Shown here piece by piece: positions 1-34,437 of a stretch of DNA of 64,000 nt. Source of the DNA: Aldrovandia affinis (Eukaryota; Chordata; Actinopteri; Notacanthiformes; Halosauridae). Numbering within the stretch: the first letter of the stretch is position 1; every line of letters begins with the position of its first letter. The stretch covers positions 3,151,001 through 3,215,000 of the forward strand of contig JAINUG010000005.1 of assembly GCA_029706075.1 (NCBI GenBank), read 5' to 3'. The notes beneath the pieces were generated by a model. That model was not told the origin of the DNA. It worked only from the letters and a program-made list of their open reading frames with translations, and ran no database searches. Position numbers and translations under genes: made by a program.

Positions 1-618
1 AACTTTTTATATAACTGATGTGCTGTGCATCTGACAAAAAAGTGTGTGGAACAGGCCCTGCGGTCTGTAATCGGATCTGGACTGTGCCAGTGCTGGCTGC
101 GGCCGGTAACCCCGGAGGGCAGCCCATAATTGACTGTCACATTGCCCGGGGAGGGGTTGGATTTAATTCACTGGGATATCCCTGTCTCATCGCATGCTAG
201 TGACCCCTCCCCCCCCCTCAGTCGGGGGCCCGTAGTCTGCCTTCACCAGCTACACTTGAAATGTTCTCCTTTGACTCGACGCCTGTCTGAGCTTCATCGG
301 TGGACTGCGGAGTGCCCTGAGCCAGTCCATTCAGCCACTGTATGACCTTGCTGGCGGCATGTTGGACATATAGCAACAGTGTGGGCATATGTTATAATCA
401 TGACATTGTGCTGGTATGAAGCAGGAACAACCACTTTTCACTGATCTGTAGAGCACTTCTATATAAATCCACATATACATGGACCCATTAAATCACCGGC
501 ATCTGTGGATTATGCTGGGATTATCCTACCGAATGGTTTATTGCACCAATTCATGGATTCCAGGTACTTAATATTTACTCTGCAAACATATGGAGGTTAA
601 ATCTAAAGCGTCTGTATA
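1..618. repeat. direct repeat, copy 1 (truncated by window start)
   Basis: This stretch is repeated at 1292-1910 with only a handful of single-base differences (e.g. near 4, 115, 232, 258 and 567). Offset is 1290-1291 bases. Both copies end in a CT microsatellite. It contains no convincing gene: the short ORFs duplicated in both copies have no recognisable motif. Confidence 0.9.
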
Positions 619-622
619 TGTG

Positions 623-694
<72 letters not shown>
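619..694. repeat. (CT)n microsatellite
   Basis: About 75 bases of almost pure CT at the 3' end of direct-repeat copy 1. Confidence 0.95.
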
Positions 695-696
<2 letters not shown>

Positions 697-985
697 CCCT
701 CTCTCTTATGTGCACTTCTCACTGTACACACTCTCTCCCCAGCACACTCCCTCCCCAATGTCCACTCCCACACTCACACACACACTCTCTCTATTACCTG
801 AACTCTCCTTCTTCCTGTCGATTAACTTTCCCACTCCCCCCTCCTGCCCAAATCCCTCCAACCGATTCCGCACACTCGGGTTAATGTAATGTTCTCCTCA
901 CCCCTCTTGCTCCCGTGCTCACCTGCCTTCATACACTCCCACCTCCACACACCCGGCTTGATGCGCTCCTTGGACTTCTTTTCAG

Positions 986-23880
<22,895 letters not shown>

Positions 23881-24560
23881 GACACCGGAATGGGGCTGAG
23901 GGGTCACAGGGGTCGACATGGAATTGCACCACCGGTAAACCCCGCCTCACAAGCCTGACTCCCCCCCCATACCACGACCCCCCCTCCTTCACACACCTCT
24001 CCTTTTCATCCCACACATCAAACTGACTGACCAACCAACCACTGTAATAATCTGTAAATACTGTACGAAGACCCAGAGACTTAAAGAGGGGAGAGTTCTG
24101 ATGTATATATACTTTGGATATAAAAAAATTAGTTAAGCCCCTGCAGGGTGCCCGCTGCATGCCTGAAGAGAAAGCATTGCCCCTTCCTTCGTCTTCTGAA
24201 CTGTGAACGAAACGAAAAGAGAAATCGCGGGGGGGAAAAAAGAACAAGCTGAAAAACAAAAGGACAAGAAAGGACAAACATTTGGTGTTTTTACCATTTC
24301 CTTCTCTTTTAAGATCTCCTTTCCTTTTCCTGTTGTCATTCCTTTATTTTTGTACTTGGTTGAGCCGAAAGCAGTGGGAGCACTGTAGCAGTACTATGGA
24401 AGCAAACCGTTTTCACCACAACACTGTACTACTGTACATTTGCACCCACAGCACTCCACAGATTTTTATACACATATATAAATATATTTATACTATTACC
24501 ATCATTACTGCTGATATAATCCTTTGTTTCTAAATAAAGACAGCTTTGTTTGGAAGCCCA
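23881..24560 (+). other. cnksr2: cnksr2 3'UTR
   Basis: AT-rich non-coding sequence follows the stop and runs to shortly after the poly(A) signal. It contains a TGTAAATA element near 24052 that fits the Pumilio consensus. No other structure seen. Confidence 0.7.
24533..24538 (+). terminator. poly(A) signal AATAAA of cnksr2
   Basis: A canonical AATAAA lies about 650 bases after the stop codon, at the end of the AT-rich UTR. Cleavage is expected 10-30 bases later. Confidence 0.7.
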
Positions 24561-25054
24561 GAGATTATGGAAGGGACTCTTGTAAATGCTTGGATTCTAG
24601 CGATTAACATCACTCATTATTCCTTCAGGACTGTTTTCTGGAAAAATGAAAGTAAAATAAGCATCACTTGGGGGTGAAAACATTCAAGACAAAATATAAT
24701 GAAACAAAAAAAAAAAGTTTGCCTAGAAGCAGCCACTGTTTAAAACTGTGAACTATCCTTGTGAATGCAATCTTTAAATTCTATCTCTTGCCGAATCTTC
24801 AAAGATTTTGTTTTTGGAAAGACACGTCATGACTTCAATGGTTGCTCGTTGCTCTAACGTGCAGTTTGTTAGCTGGGGGTTCCACGTCAATGTGGAGTGA
24901 ACTCCGATTCCCATAGTGCTGTTCACCTTCTCAGTGTCCAGGCTGCTCGTTTGCCTTTTTTTCTTATGCTTGCACGTAACAGCTGCGTCATTTTAACCTG
25001 TGTTATTTGCTCAGCCCATACCCGTGTCCACGACTTACAAAGATAACATTTGAC

Positions 25055-25200
25055 ATATTATCCGTTTATGCAACAGGATATTTACTAAAACAATTCAGGT
25101 TAAGTACCTTGCTTAAGGATACAACATTGGTGCCCTTTATCCTCCAGCCTCTAGTTACAAGTGTTATCCAGTTTCTAACCATTATGCCACATTGCCATTT
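25055..25200 (-). mobile_element. degraded SINE fragment (same family as 15384)
   Basis: Contains GGATATTTACTAAAACAATT, AGTACCTTGCTTAAGG and the inverted head TAACCATTATGCCACATTGC. Confidence 0.6.
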
Positions 25201-25249
25201 GGTATATTGATGGTTTTGTAGCTGGATGTTCTAGCTCTGGATTGATACG

Positions 25250-27595
25250 CCTAGTTCTGTGTGGTGTGTGTGTGTGTGTGTGCGTGCGTGCGTGCGTGTG
25301 TGGGGGGGCTTCTTCAACTTTTTTTCTTTTTAGTTGGCACAAGAGCAAATCAAGGATGAACTACACATAATGCACTTTCCATATTGTCATCACAGTACCC
25401 AGCGTCACTGCTGGATCAAGATGCTCAAGATGAGGGGTCAGTCACACATGAACTGACCGGGGTATTCACTATTCACGTGCTGACAGAGTGACTTTTGGGT
25501 GGTCAGTCGCATTGACTGACCTCATCTTACACTTGGGAAAGCACAGGTTGTGCACCTTCTATCATCACTCTGATTTGTGTTATGATTTCAACATAGCATT
25601 GTGAAATACATATTTTGCAATGCATTTTCGATTATATGTAGTCATACACGTATGCTTGGGAATAACATCCATTTATGCACATTACATACGTTGTATTTCA
25701 GGATTAAAACATCTTTCAACGTACAGTACTAAGGTTTAGTGTATCAGACTCAGGGTGGCCTTCACCTGAATTTGAAGGTAAAATCAGAGTGTCTACATGC
25801 AATTATTATCTGCATATGTCCTTAGCTGATGGTTTCATAGCCGAACCAATATGAATGCTTTCAAGCTGCTGATGTGTAAAAAAAAAAGAAAGATAAATAG
25901 ATAGATTGATAAATACCATTCAAAATAAAGATGCAATTCCAGACCAAAACAGAAAACACTAATCTGATCTGTGAATAGATTATGTTGAGGAATAATAGAT
26001 GTATTTATTTTTTTACAACAGGTGGCAGATCGACACTGTAGCATACAAATCCACATGCATTTGCCGGTCACGTTTTTGTGAACAGTAAATCCCTCAAATT
26101 AATCCTGTGTTTGCCAAGGAATGAATCTATCCACAGAGATAGATCACTCCATCCAACAGCCCCTTCCAGATATGTATCGCCCTTATCACCAACGAAGGAT
26201 TTACACTGTAGGGCCTGTATTTATTTCAACAGGAAGCATATCACTCCATAGCTGCAGTTGGAAAGCAGCTTTGGTCAAACTGGGCCAAGGAAAAAGTGTT
26301 ATTTTCCATAATGCCATTTTATCAGATTTACTGTACACACAATCAGAGATGATATCTTTTTATGATTTGTTTGTGATATGATGAACAAACAACACTGGGG
26401 TCTTAATGAAATGTATTAAAAATAAGAAATAAATGAAAATGTAGCCCCAAACAAATCAGACCTCATTACATTATATTGAATATTTAACTTAGTATTGGAT
26501 ATTGGGCAATGTGAATTCCTACTATAGAAAAGTATAGACTGTGAGAAGTATATACAGTGAATTTTTAATCTAGTTAGCTGAAACAATTAAGGACATGGCC
26601 TGTCAGTGTTGTCAAAAGTAATACTTACTTGAAGGAGTACAGCAAGTAAAGTTAGTACTATTATTTTAATATATGACAGATTCTGGTATTCTTTTCCTAT
26701 TTTGTGTTTTTCCTTCCCCTGTCTCTATTTCCCCCTGCCTGTCTATTTATGGTTGTCTTTACTGAAAGTGCTTTTAGATGCTTTCATTATAGCCATTACA
26801 TTCTTCCATCAGGGATCTAGGGGTACTTACATTGCATAATGAAAATGCCAAACAAAATGTGAAATAAATCAACTTACATTTCAGTCAGATTAAGAAAATG
26901 TAGTTGTTTTTTTTTTTGCAATTATTATTGAATTTGAATGAATGAGCAAACAGTTTGTGTTAAAAACTAGCTGTACACCAGTACTCAGTGCCAAGGGAAA
27001 ACCATGTTATAAGAATGTTGACTGAGTATTGAAGTACTGCTTAAAGAGGCAAGTATTATTATGATTCCTATAACTATTGTTACATGGATAAGGTAGTCTT
27101 TAGTGTATAATTGGGTACAAATGGTGCAATCAACTAAGAATCCAGTGTTGTTTTAATTAAAATCATGCACATTTCAAAACCATAGATCAATGCATATAAG
27201 CCCACAGAGCTACAATGTTTGTGGTATAAGGTTTCAGTTGAAAGCAGAAGTTGTTTGGTCTACAACAGCAGAGACCTTTGGTGTGCTCAGAACCATGCTT
27301 GGCACAGTGTTAGATACTCACTTGACAGTAGGAAAAACATGTAGCATCTCACATGCTGACTGCCCTCCTATAAGGTTAACACAGCCCGATCTCGAAAGTG
27401 ATGGCTTTGCTATTAAACGGGTTTGACTCATGCACGCTGATGTGTTCCATGGCGAGGCTCTGTCAGGCTGTTAAAATAGGCATTGCTTAAACTGCATCGT
27501 CAGCTGAGAAAACACTGTCGTTTACTATCTCACTCACACCATTGCATCAGAAAGGCCAACTAGAATTCCACTGTCTGTCTGCTTCATATCAGCTG
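25250..27595. other. intergenic, AT-rich, no gene seen
   Basis: No open frame with recognisable motifs, no transposon ends and no RNA gene. There is a short TG-rich run at 25263-25305. Confidence 0.5.
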
Positions 27596-27597
27596 TG

Positions 27598-27599
<2 letters not shown>

Positions 27600-27650
<51 letters not shown>
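27600..27650. repeat. (CA)n microsatellite
   Basis: About 48 bases of pure CA. Confidence 0.95.
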
Positions 27651-27654
<4 letters not shown>

Positions 27655-27777
27655 TAGCATCCAGTGTTTCAGGAAATGTGGCACTTAGATACACAGATCT
27701 AATATTCCTGAAATTGATCTGCCCAGCTTCAGAGAGGACCCCCTGACAAATATGGCTGTCTGATAGAATCAGCTTAA

Positions 27778-27993
27778 CCCATTCAGACCTAAAATGCCTG
27801 CTAAAAACGCCTATTAAAACCTAAGCAATTATTCTACACAACCTATTAAAACCTGAGGGTTTTCTGGAAAAAATTTCAAAAAAGCCGACACCAACGTGCA
27901 CTTCATTTCCCCACGTCTATTTCAGCGAATCACAGCGCATTTCATTAATCGCAAAATCGAAGCGACCTAAACGTCACTCCAGGTCTTAATGGG
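27778..27993. mobile_element. piggyBac-like MITE with TTAA target sites
   Basis: 216 bases beginning CCCATTCAGACCT and ending AGGTCTTAATGGG, flanked on both sides by TTAA (27774-27777, 27994-27997). A TTAA duplication with CCC/GGG ends is the hallmark of piggyBac-group elements. There is no coding capacity. Confidence 0.82.
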
Positions 27994-27999
27994 TTAACT

Positions 28000-28740
28000 A
28001 AAACTATTTTAGATACCAACATTTTTAGAGTAGATTTTGCTCAATTCAATCCAATTTCTGAGTGTCTAACCTTCGTGGCTGAAAGCAAATGCCGCTTCAA
28101 TATGCATCGTTTCAACAAACCATATTTGGGGGTGGCTATGTTTGTCACAGAACCCTTTCAAAATGTCAAAAGTGAATTTAGCACAAGGTTGATGTATGCC
28201 TGCTGTGAGTGTACCAGTCACCAATCTGCAAGCACTTCCGTGTCCCACCCCTCATGCCCTGCCAACCAATCACCTCCACCCACAAGCCCCTGTCTGACAG
28301 CAGAACAAAGACCCGTGTCCTGGGAGTAGTGTTGAGAGCAGCCTCATGGAGTCCCCTGGTCTTCCTGGCTTTCATTTATTCATTGTTTTTCTCTGGTTTT
28401 AGTTTTTTTTGACCTGGAATAAAAAATAAATGGATGAAATTATTTTATTCCAGGCACACACTGCCTCGCTGCTGGTTTCTCTGTGTTGTCTCAATCTTCT
28501 GAAATTTGTCCAAATGGGATTCCACTGTGTGTTATTGCGGGGTGTAACCTCAAGGTACATTGCACAGGTGTGTAAGATGTAAGTTGCACTGCGACATTAA
28601 AAAAAGGAACATATTGCTCTTTTTTCAAAGATATTATAAACTGTTATTCTGTACATTAACTGATTTAAAAAATATATCAGAAAGAAAATATACATTTATT
28701 CTTCCTAAAATTCAAAAGTAGCCTTTTTTGCTTTCAGATA
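28000..28740. other. intergenic, no feature
   Basis: AT-rich sequence with no supported gene. Confidence 0.4.
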
Positions 28741-28945
28741 TAGATATATAAAATATATATATATATATATATATAGAAATGACAGATTGTAAATCTTGTT
28801 GTAAAACTTTGACTTCAATAAACTGAATCCTCTGCACTATAAAACCGATTTTTACAGTTTGAAATTATTTTCTATGTGTATACATATGTATGTATATATG
28901 TATGTATGTATGTGTATGCATGTACATATTACTTTATGCATAGTA

Positions 28946-28976
<31 letters not shown>

Positions 28977-28995
28977 ACATATATGTATATATATA
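28740..28995. repeat. AT/GT-rich simple repeats before the LINE
   Basis: (TA)n at 28742-28775, GTATGTAT repeats from 28875 and (TG)n at 28948-28975 directly precede the LINE's first coding codons. Confidence 0.85.
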
Positions 28996-31044
28996 TTTAA
29001 AAGGGTTATTGTAGATGTACAGTGTAAATTCATCCCCAAAGCAAGGAAAAATAGGATGAAAAAACAGTCTCCGCAGTGGATGACTAAATCTTTACAGGAG
29101 ATTTTGAGGCAAAAGAAACGACTGTACAGAGTATATAAAAAGGATAACTCAGAGAGAAACAAGTTAGATTATGGTAATATGCGGGCTAAGGCTAAAAAGG
29201 AAATAAGATCAGCTAAAAGGCGGTTTGAAATTAAAATTTCCCAAGATGCAAAAAGTAATCCTAAAACGTTTTTTCAATATTGTAGTAGAAAAAGGAAAGT
29301 TAAGGATGAGGTTAAGTGCATTAAGAATAAGGAAGGAACTTTGGTTTATAATAATAAGGGTATTGCTAACACACTAAACAGTTACTTTGTTGAGAGCTTT
29401 ACTAGAGAAGAGGTTATAAATATGCCTAAATGTATAGACAATGTAAAGAATGTTTTGGAGGACTTTGAGATAAGGGACATAGAAGTACTACAAAAACTAC
29501 AAAAACTTAAGACAAATAAGGCAGCAGGCCCGGATGGCATATATCCCAGAGTACTCAAAGAACTTGGGGAAATTATATATAAACCATTGACAGATATTTT
29601 AATTCAATCCATAATCACTGGAGAAATACCAGATGACTGGAAGCAGGGTAGTATAATTCCAATATATAAGAAGGGGGACCATACTGACCCAGGGAACTAT
29701 AGGCCTGTCAGTTTAACTTGCATCGCATGTAAAATGCTGGAATGTATTATTAGGGATAAGTTGGAATAATTCTTGAAAAATAATAGTATTTTAAGGGAGA
29801 GCCAACATGGATTTCTCAATGGGAGGTCATGCCTAACAAACCTCCTGGACTTTTTCGAAGAGGCTACAAAGTGTGTTGACCTGAACCAGGCTTATGATAT
29901 TATATATTTGGACTTTCAGAAAGCATTTGACAAAGTACCACATGAGAGGCTCATTGCGAAAATGAATTCAGTAGGAATTGCAGGAGTAGTTTCAGAGTGG
30001 GTTCATAATTGGCTGCAAGGGCGAATACAAAGAGTAACAGTAGGTGGGGCTGTATCTGACCTCGGTGCTGTGGGCAGTGGTGTCCCGCAGGGATCGGTGC
30101 TGGGACATCTGCTCTTCCTTATTTACATAAATGATCTTGACATGGACGTTAGTAGCAAAATAGTTAAATTTGCAGATGATACTAAACTTGGGGGTTTGGC
30201 AAACAGTTTAGAATCAACTAAAGTAATCCAAGATGACTTAAACAAAATCCAAAATTGGGCAGATACATGTCAGATGACATTAAATATTGCTAAATGTAAA
30301 GTTATGCATGTGGGAAATAAAAACATTAGACAGGAGTATTTTATGGGAGGAGAAAAGTTAGTAGGTGTTCAATTTGAAAAGGACTTAGGAATTGTAGTTG
30401 ATCAAAGCCTATCTGCATCAAAGCAGTGTGCTACAGCAGTGAAAAAAGCCAACAGGATGCTGGGATACATAGCAAAAAGTATTGAGTATAAATCAAAGGA
30501 GGTTATATTAATGTTATATAATGCCTTTGTCAGACCCCACTTAGAATACTCTGTGCAGTTCTGGGCACCGCACTACAAGAAAGATATAGAAGCTCTTGAA
30601 AAAGTCCAAAGAAGGGCAACTAAACTGATACCTGGTATGAAAGGTAAAAGTTATGATGATAGACTTAAGGCACTCAATCTATTTAAACTTAGCAAACGGA
30701 GACTTAGGGGGGATTTGATTGAGGTTTTTAAATTCCTAAAAGGGATTAACAAAGTAAAATACCAAAGATTTTTTAAGATAAGTGGGGTCAGCAGAACAAG
30801 AGGCCACAGGTGGAAATTAGTTTCCAGTAAGGCAAATTCCACACAGATATTAGGAAGTTTTTCTTTACACAGAGAGTTGTCAATGCCTGGAACAGCTTGT
30901 CGGGTCAGGTAGTGGAGGCAGAAACGCTTGGGCTATTCAAGTCCAGGCTAGATGTAGTACTAGACACTCTTTAGATTAGGACATGATGAGCCTAGATGGG
31001 CCGAACGGCCCATTCTCATCATTATGTATTCTTATGTTCTTATA
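28996..31044 (+). mobile_element. 5'-truncated CR1-like non-LTR retrotransposon
   Basis: Carries the linker after the endonuclease domain, a full reverse transcriptase region and a 3' end with CATTCTCATCATTATG and a short TTATGTTCTTAT tail. The apurinic endonuclease is absent. CR1-type elements are commonly 5'-truncated at insertion. A shorter relative of its 3' end lies at 38670-38830. Confidence 0.88.
28998..30974 (+). pseudogene. CR1-like reverse transcriptase, nearly open
   Basis: Motifs run in order: AAGPDGIYPRVLKEL, then GSIIPIYKKGD and NYRPVSLT, DFQKAFDKVPHERL with a catalytic Asp, SGVPQGSVLG, and FADDTKLGG (30169-) with the paired Asp. Next come the thumb text RPHLEYSVQFWAPHYKKD and RRATKLIPGMK. 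One in-frame TAA (29767-29769) and one slip in a T-run near 30860 break it. After the slip the expected tail VVNAWNSLSGQVVEAETL reads through to TAG at 30972. So it carries only two lesions, consistent with a young copy. Confidence 0.9.
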
Positions 31045-31248
31045 TAGTGGGTATAAAAAATATTCATCGCATTTGCCATTTTTCATATTTTATATTGAAA
31101 AATGGACATCAAAATTGATTTAATTGGGATTTCTTTCCACTGATCAACACAAAATACTCTATAATGTCAAAAAATAATGCAATTCTAAAGCTTAAAACAA
31201 CTTTTCTTAATTCATTTCAAATAAAAAACAGACAATAATTGATTCCAT

Positions 31249-31631
31249 GGGTGGCGGATAGCGTAGCGGTCTAACGCACCACATGCTGGTCCGGTGTGGT
31301 GTGCGCTACCTGTCAGGGACGCGGTTCAAAATCCGTGTCTCTACCAGACCAGCCCTGGTCGTCAGCCCCAGGGGGAGGGGGGACGGTGAGCTGGCTCAGG
31401 TCTGCCGTGAAGCACGGAAAAGGAGTCTCCAGAATGTGGGTGGGCAAATTCCGTTTCGGAGGAAAGTGGAGGTCTACCCAATTATATTGCCTCATAGAGG
31501 CACTCGTAGAGACAAGTGACAAATCCGTGTGGGGAGGGTTAAATTGAAATAAATGGAGGGTGTAATTGGTTACCAAATTGGGAGAAAATTTGGAAAAAAT
31601 CAGAAAAAAAAAAAATATATATATATATATA
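31249..31631 (+). mobile_element. tRNA-derived SINE inserted in the outer Tc1 element
   Basis: Head GGTGGCGGATAGCGTAGCGG, B box GCGGTTCAAAATCC, body with GGGTGTAATTGGTTACCAAA and a tail of A and AT repeats. The 8-base flank GATTCCAT is duplicated (31241-31248 and 31632-31639). Removing the insert restores normal Tc1 text (GATTCCATAAGTATTTTGCC). Confidence 0.9.
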
Positions 31632-31736
31632 GATTCCATAAGTATTTTGCCCCCTTTACAAAATTGCTCCAGCTTGATCAGGTTGGATGGAGACCGTTTG
31701 TGAACAGCAATTTTCAAATCTTTCCACAGATTAGCA

Positions 31737-31760
31737 ATAGATAGATAGATAGATAGATTG
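31737..31760. repeat. (TAGA)n microsatellite
   Basis: Five or so ATAG units. Confidence 0.85.
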
Positions 31761-31854
31761 ACTGGTTTATATTTATTTTGGTAATACCAACATATCAAGT
31801 ACATTGGAAAATAAACAAAAAAAACCCCACAAAAATAAAAACAAGAAACATAAG

Positions 31855-31985
31855 TATTTGGACAGTGACATTTTGTTGTTGCTGTGGCTTTGTACTCCAG
31901 CACATTGGATTTGAAATGAAACAATGACTGTCACCTTTAATTTGAGGGTATCGGGTGAACAGTGTAGGAATTGCAGCCCTTTTTA
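31855..31985. mobile_element. lone inverted-repeat arm of a Tc1-like element
   Basis: GGACAGTGACATTTTG, TTTGTACTCCAGCAC and TTTGAGGGTAT match the left arm of the element at 15249-17077. The rest of that element is absent here. Confidence 0.6.
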
Positions 31986-31999
31986 TACATAAACATTAT

Positions 32000-32515
32000 A
32001 TAATAATAAATATACTTACACAAACATAAATACACACACCTACACACTACCTATATACATCTATTTATCCCAGTTTACAATAATTACCTAAATTCATATT
32101 ATACCTTCCATCATTGTGAAACTGAACTACCCGGCCGCTATTTCAGATTGTTGTAATTTGTATAAGCCAAAAATAAATTTCCTTGTACATCTTCTTGAAT
32201 CTATGCATATTTGTACAGCTTTTTTTTTTTTACCCCACAGACTGAAATACACATATACTTTTGAGTGGTACGTACCTGTTGTTTTTTTACATTATATTTC
32301 CTTCTTAATTCATAACTACCCTCCCTTGGAGAAAACATTTTTTGTTTCTGGAAAGTAACCCATTTTTTGCTTTGTGCATAATTAGTGCAGTTTTCAACTC
32401 AACTCCTTTCATTTCAAAGCATATGCATTTATAAACGATTGGTGTGTTCTCGGAATTCCACTTTACTTACGATTCTTATGGCTCTTTTCTGTAGTATATA
32501 AATATAATTTATAGT
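32000..32515. other. intergenic filler inside the transposon nest
   Basis: AT-rich sequence with a poly(T) run at 32220. No recognisable feature. Confidence 0.4.
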
Positions 32516-32519
32516 TTAA

Positions 32520-33381
32520 GCAGAAATTTAAGCAGTTAAAGTCCAGTGAATAACCCGAAATGGTACAAAGGTAAGCGGTAAACTGCCAGGTAAAAAATAA
32601 TAATAATAATAAAAAAGTTTAGATTACCAAAAACTTTAAAATAATGTCAATTTCAGAGTTATAAAAAAAAGTCCCTTTTCAAGGAACAAGTAATGTGTTA
32701 ACGTGGGTTAAGAGTTACTCTGTGCAAGTCACCGACTCTGGATCCAGCAAAAGAGCCCCAGAGCATCACGCTTCCTCCTCCATGTTTGACAGTTGGTGTC
32801 ACACACTGAGGAACCATCCTTTCACCTACTCGACAGCCTACAAAAACCTTTCAAAATGTCAAGATTTCAAATTTTGATGAATCGGTCCAAAATACTTTCT
32901 TCCAGTCTTCAGTAGTCCACTGGCGGTGCTTCATGGCCCAGGCAAGCCTCTTTTTCTTATTTTGCCATCTTAGCAATGACTTTTTACGGCCACTCAACCT
33001 GTCAAACCTGCAGCTCTAAGTCTTCTCTTCACAGTTGAAACTGAGACTCCCTTACTTCGATCAGTGTTAAGCTCTGCTTGAAGCTGTTGTCCTGTGAGCC
33101 ACCTGTCACCCAAGCTGTTGACTCTCAGAAACTTGTCTTTTGATTTTGTCGTGGCTTTGGGTCTGCCAGACCTCTCCTGTCAGTTTCCTCCAGTTTCCAA
33201 TTGCCTTTTGATGGTGTAGGAAACTGCTCACTGCCAAAAAATTTACATTATTTTTTGGGTTTTACCTCTGCAGTTTACCACTTACCTTTGTACCATTTCA
33301 GGTTATTCACTGGACTTGAACTGCTTACATTTCAGTAAAAACTGGAAAATGTGGGTGTTCTAAAACTTTTGCTCAGTAGTG
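32520..33381 (-). mobile_element. Tc1-like element, inverted relative of the 2617 copy
   Basis: Carries the minus-strand version of the 2617-3509 element (GGATCCAGCAAAAGAGCCCC, CACACACTGAGGAACCATCC and others). It has a right end with CTCAGTAGTG and TA, and an arm AGCAGTTAAAGTCCAGTG at the left. About 35 bases of the left tip are missing. It lies within the outer element. Confidence 0.85.
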
Positions 33382-33501
33382 TAAATGTAGAATGTAGAAT
33401 TGCAATACTCTTAGACATTTTAGTTTTTACATGATTTATACAAAGTTCCAACATAATTTATGGTCTACTACCACACCCAGAAATTTGTTTTCATAATGTC
33501 A

Positions 33502-33774
33502 TTAAGGTCTGGGCTTTGACTGGGCCACTCCAGAACATAGTTTTTTTTTTTTAAACCACTCCAATGTGGCCTTTGCTGTATGCCTTGGGTCATTGTCCTG
33601 CTGGACTATAAATATTCTCCCAAGTCCCAGGTCTCTTGCAGACTGCAACGGGTTTTCCTCCAAGATTTCCCTATATCTTGCTCCATCCATTTTGCCTGCT
33701 GTTCTGACAAGTTTTCCAGTCCCTGAAGCAGAGAAGCATCCACATATCATTAAGCTACTGCCACCATGTTTCAC
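33502..33774 (-). pseudogene. Tc1-like transposase catalytic fragment
   Basis: The minus strand encodes [20 protein letters not shown] and [20 protein letters not shown]. This is the segment around the second catalytic Asp of Tc1 transposases. It is a remnant of the outer element. Confidence 0.88.
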
Positions 33775-34425
33775 AGTAGGGTTAGTGTTTCTGAGATAAT
33801 GCGCAGTGTTAGGCTTGAGTCAAACATAGCGCCTTTGTTGAGGCCAAAAAGTTCAAACTTGTATTGAATTTGAAATAATTTGAAACATCTTGAACACAGG
33901 TGGACTACAAACAAATAAATTATGTGATCTCTAACAACAATTGATTCCACCTGAATTTATTTTTCTTTGACTTAGCAAAGGGGTGAACACTTATGGAATA
34001 AATTATTGTTATAATATTTTAAATAATTAATTAATAAAAAGCTTTACAGTTGATTTTTTTTATTTGACATTATAGAGTATTTTGTGTTTGATCAGTGGCA
34101 AGAAATCCCAATTAAATCCATTTTTATTCCATGACGTAAGAAAATAAAATGTGAAAAATTCCAAAGGTGGTGAAAAATGTTTATAGGCTACCCACTGACT
34201 GTATAATCAATGCTTTTCAGAGCTTAGAAATGTTCTTAGAAAACTTCCCACCCATATAGATCAGATCAGATCCAATTTATGTTTGTAAAAAATAATTAAA
34301 ACAGTATGTTTAGGTCTTTTCATTTGACACTTAAACCGACTACGCATTTCCGTCATGACGATGAAGGAATTTAGTCCCTCTCTCCCATCCGTAGATAAGA
34401 GTGTTCTGTGGTGGGAGGGACCGTC

Positions 34426-34437
34426 ATGGCTTCCAAG
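34426..34437 (+). CDS. apool: apool exon 1, start codon
   Basis: ATG GCT TCC AAG followed by GTGAGC. G at -3 and G at +4 make a strong start context. The phase-0 junction gives [14 protein letters not shown], a plausible short N-terminus. An out-of-frame ATG at 34355 would overlap this start if transcription begins upstream of it. Confidence 0.75.

Larger units (their letters stand above)
31045..34197 (-). mobile_element. outer Tc1-like transposon, split by later insertions
   Basis: The ends AGTGGGTATAAAAAATATTC and the inverted copy (TTTATAGGCTACCCACTG) carry matching inner text: GGGATTTCTTTCCACTGATC near 31130 and its complement near 34090. The two halves of its minus-strand transposase region are 31632-31735 and about 33495-33790. 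Between them are 1.7 kb of later material, and a SINE is inserted at 31249-31631. Confidence 0.82.
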
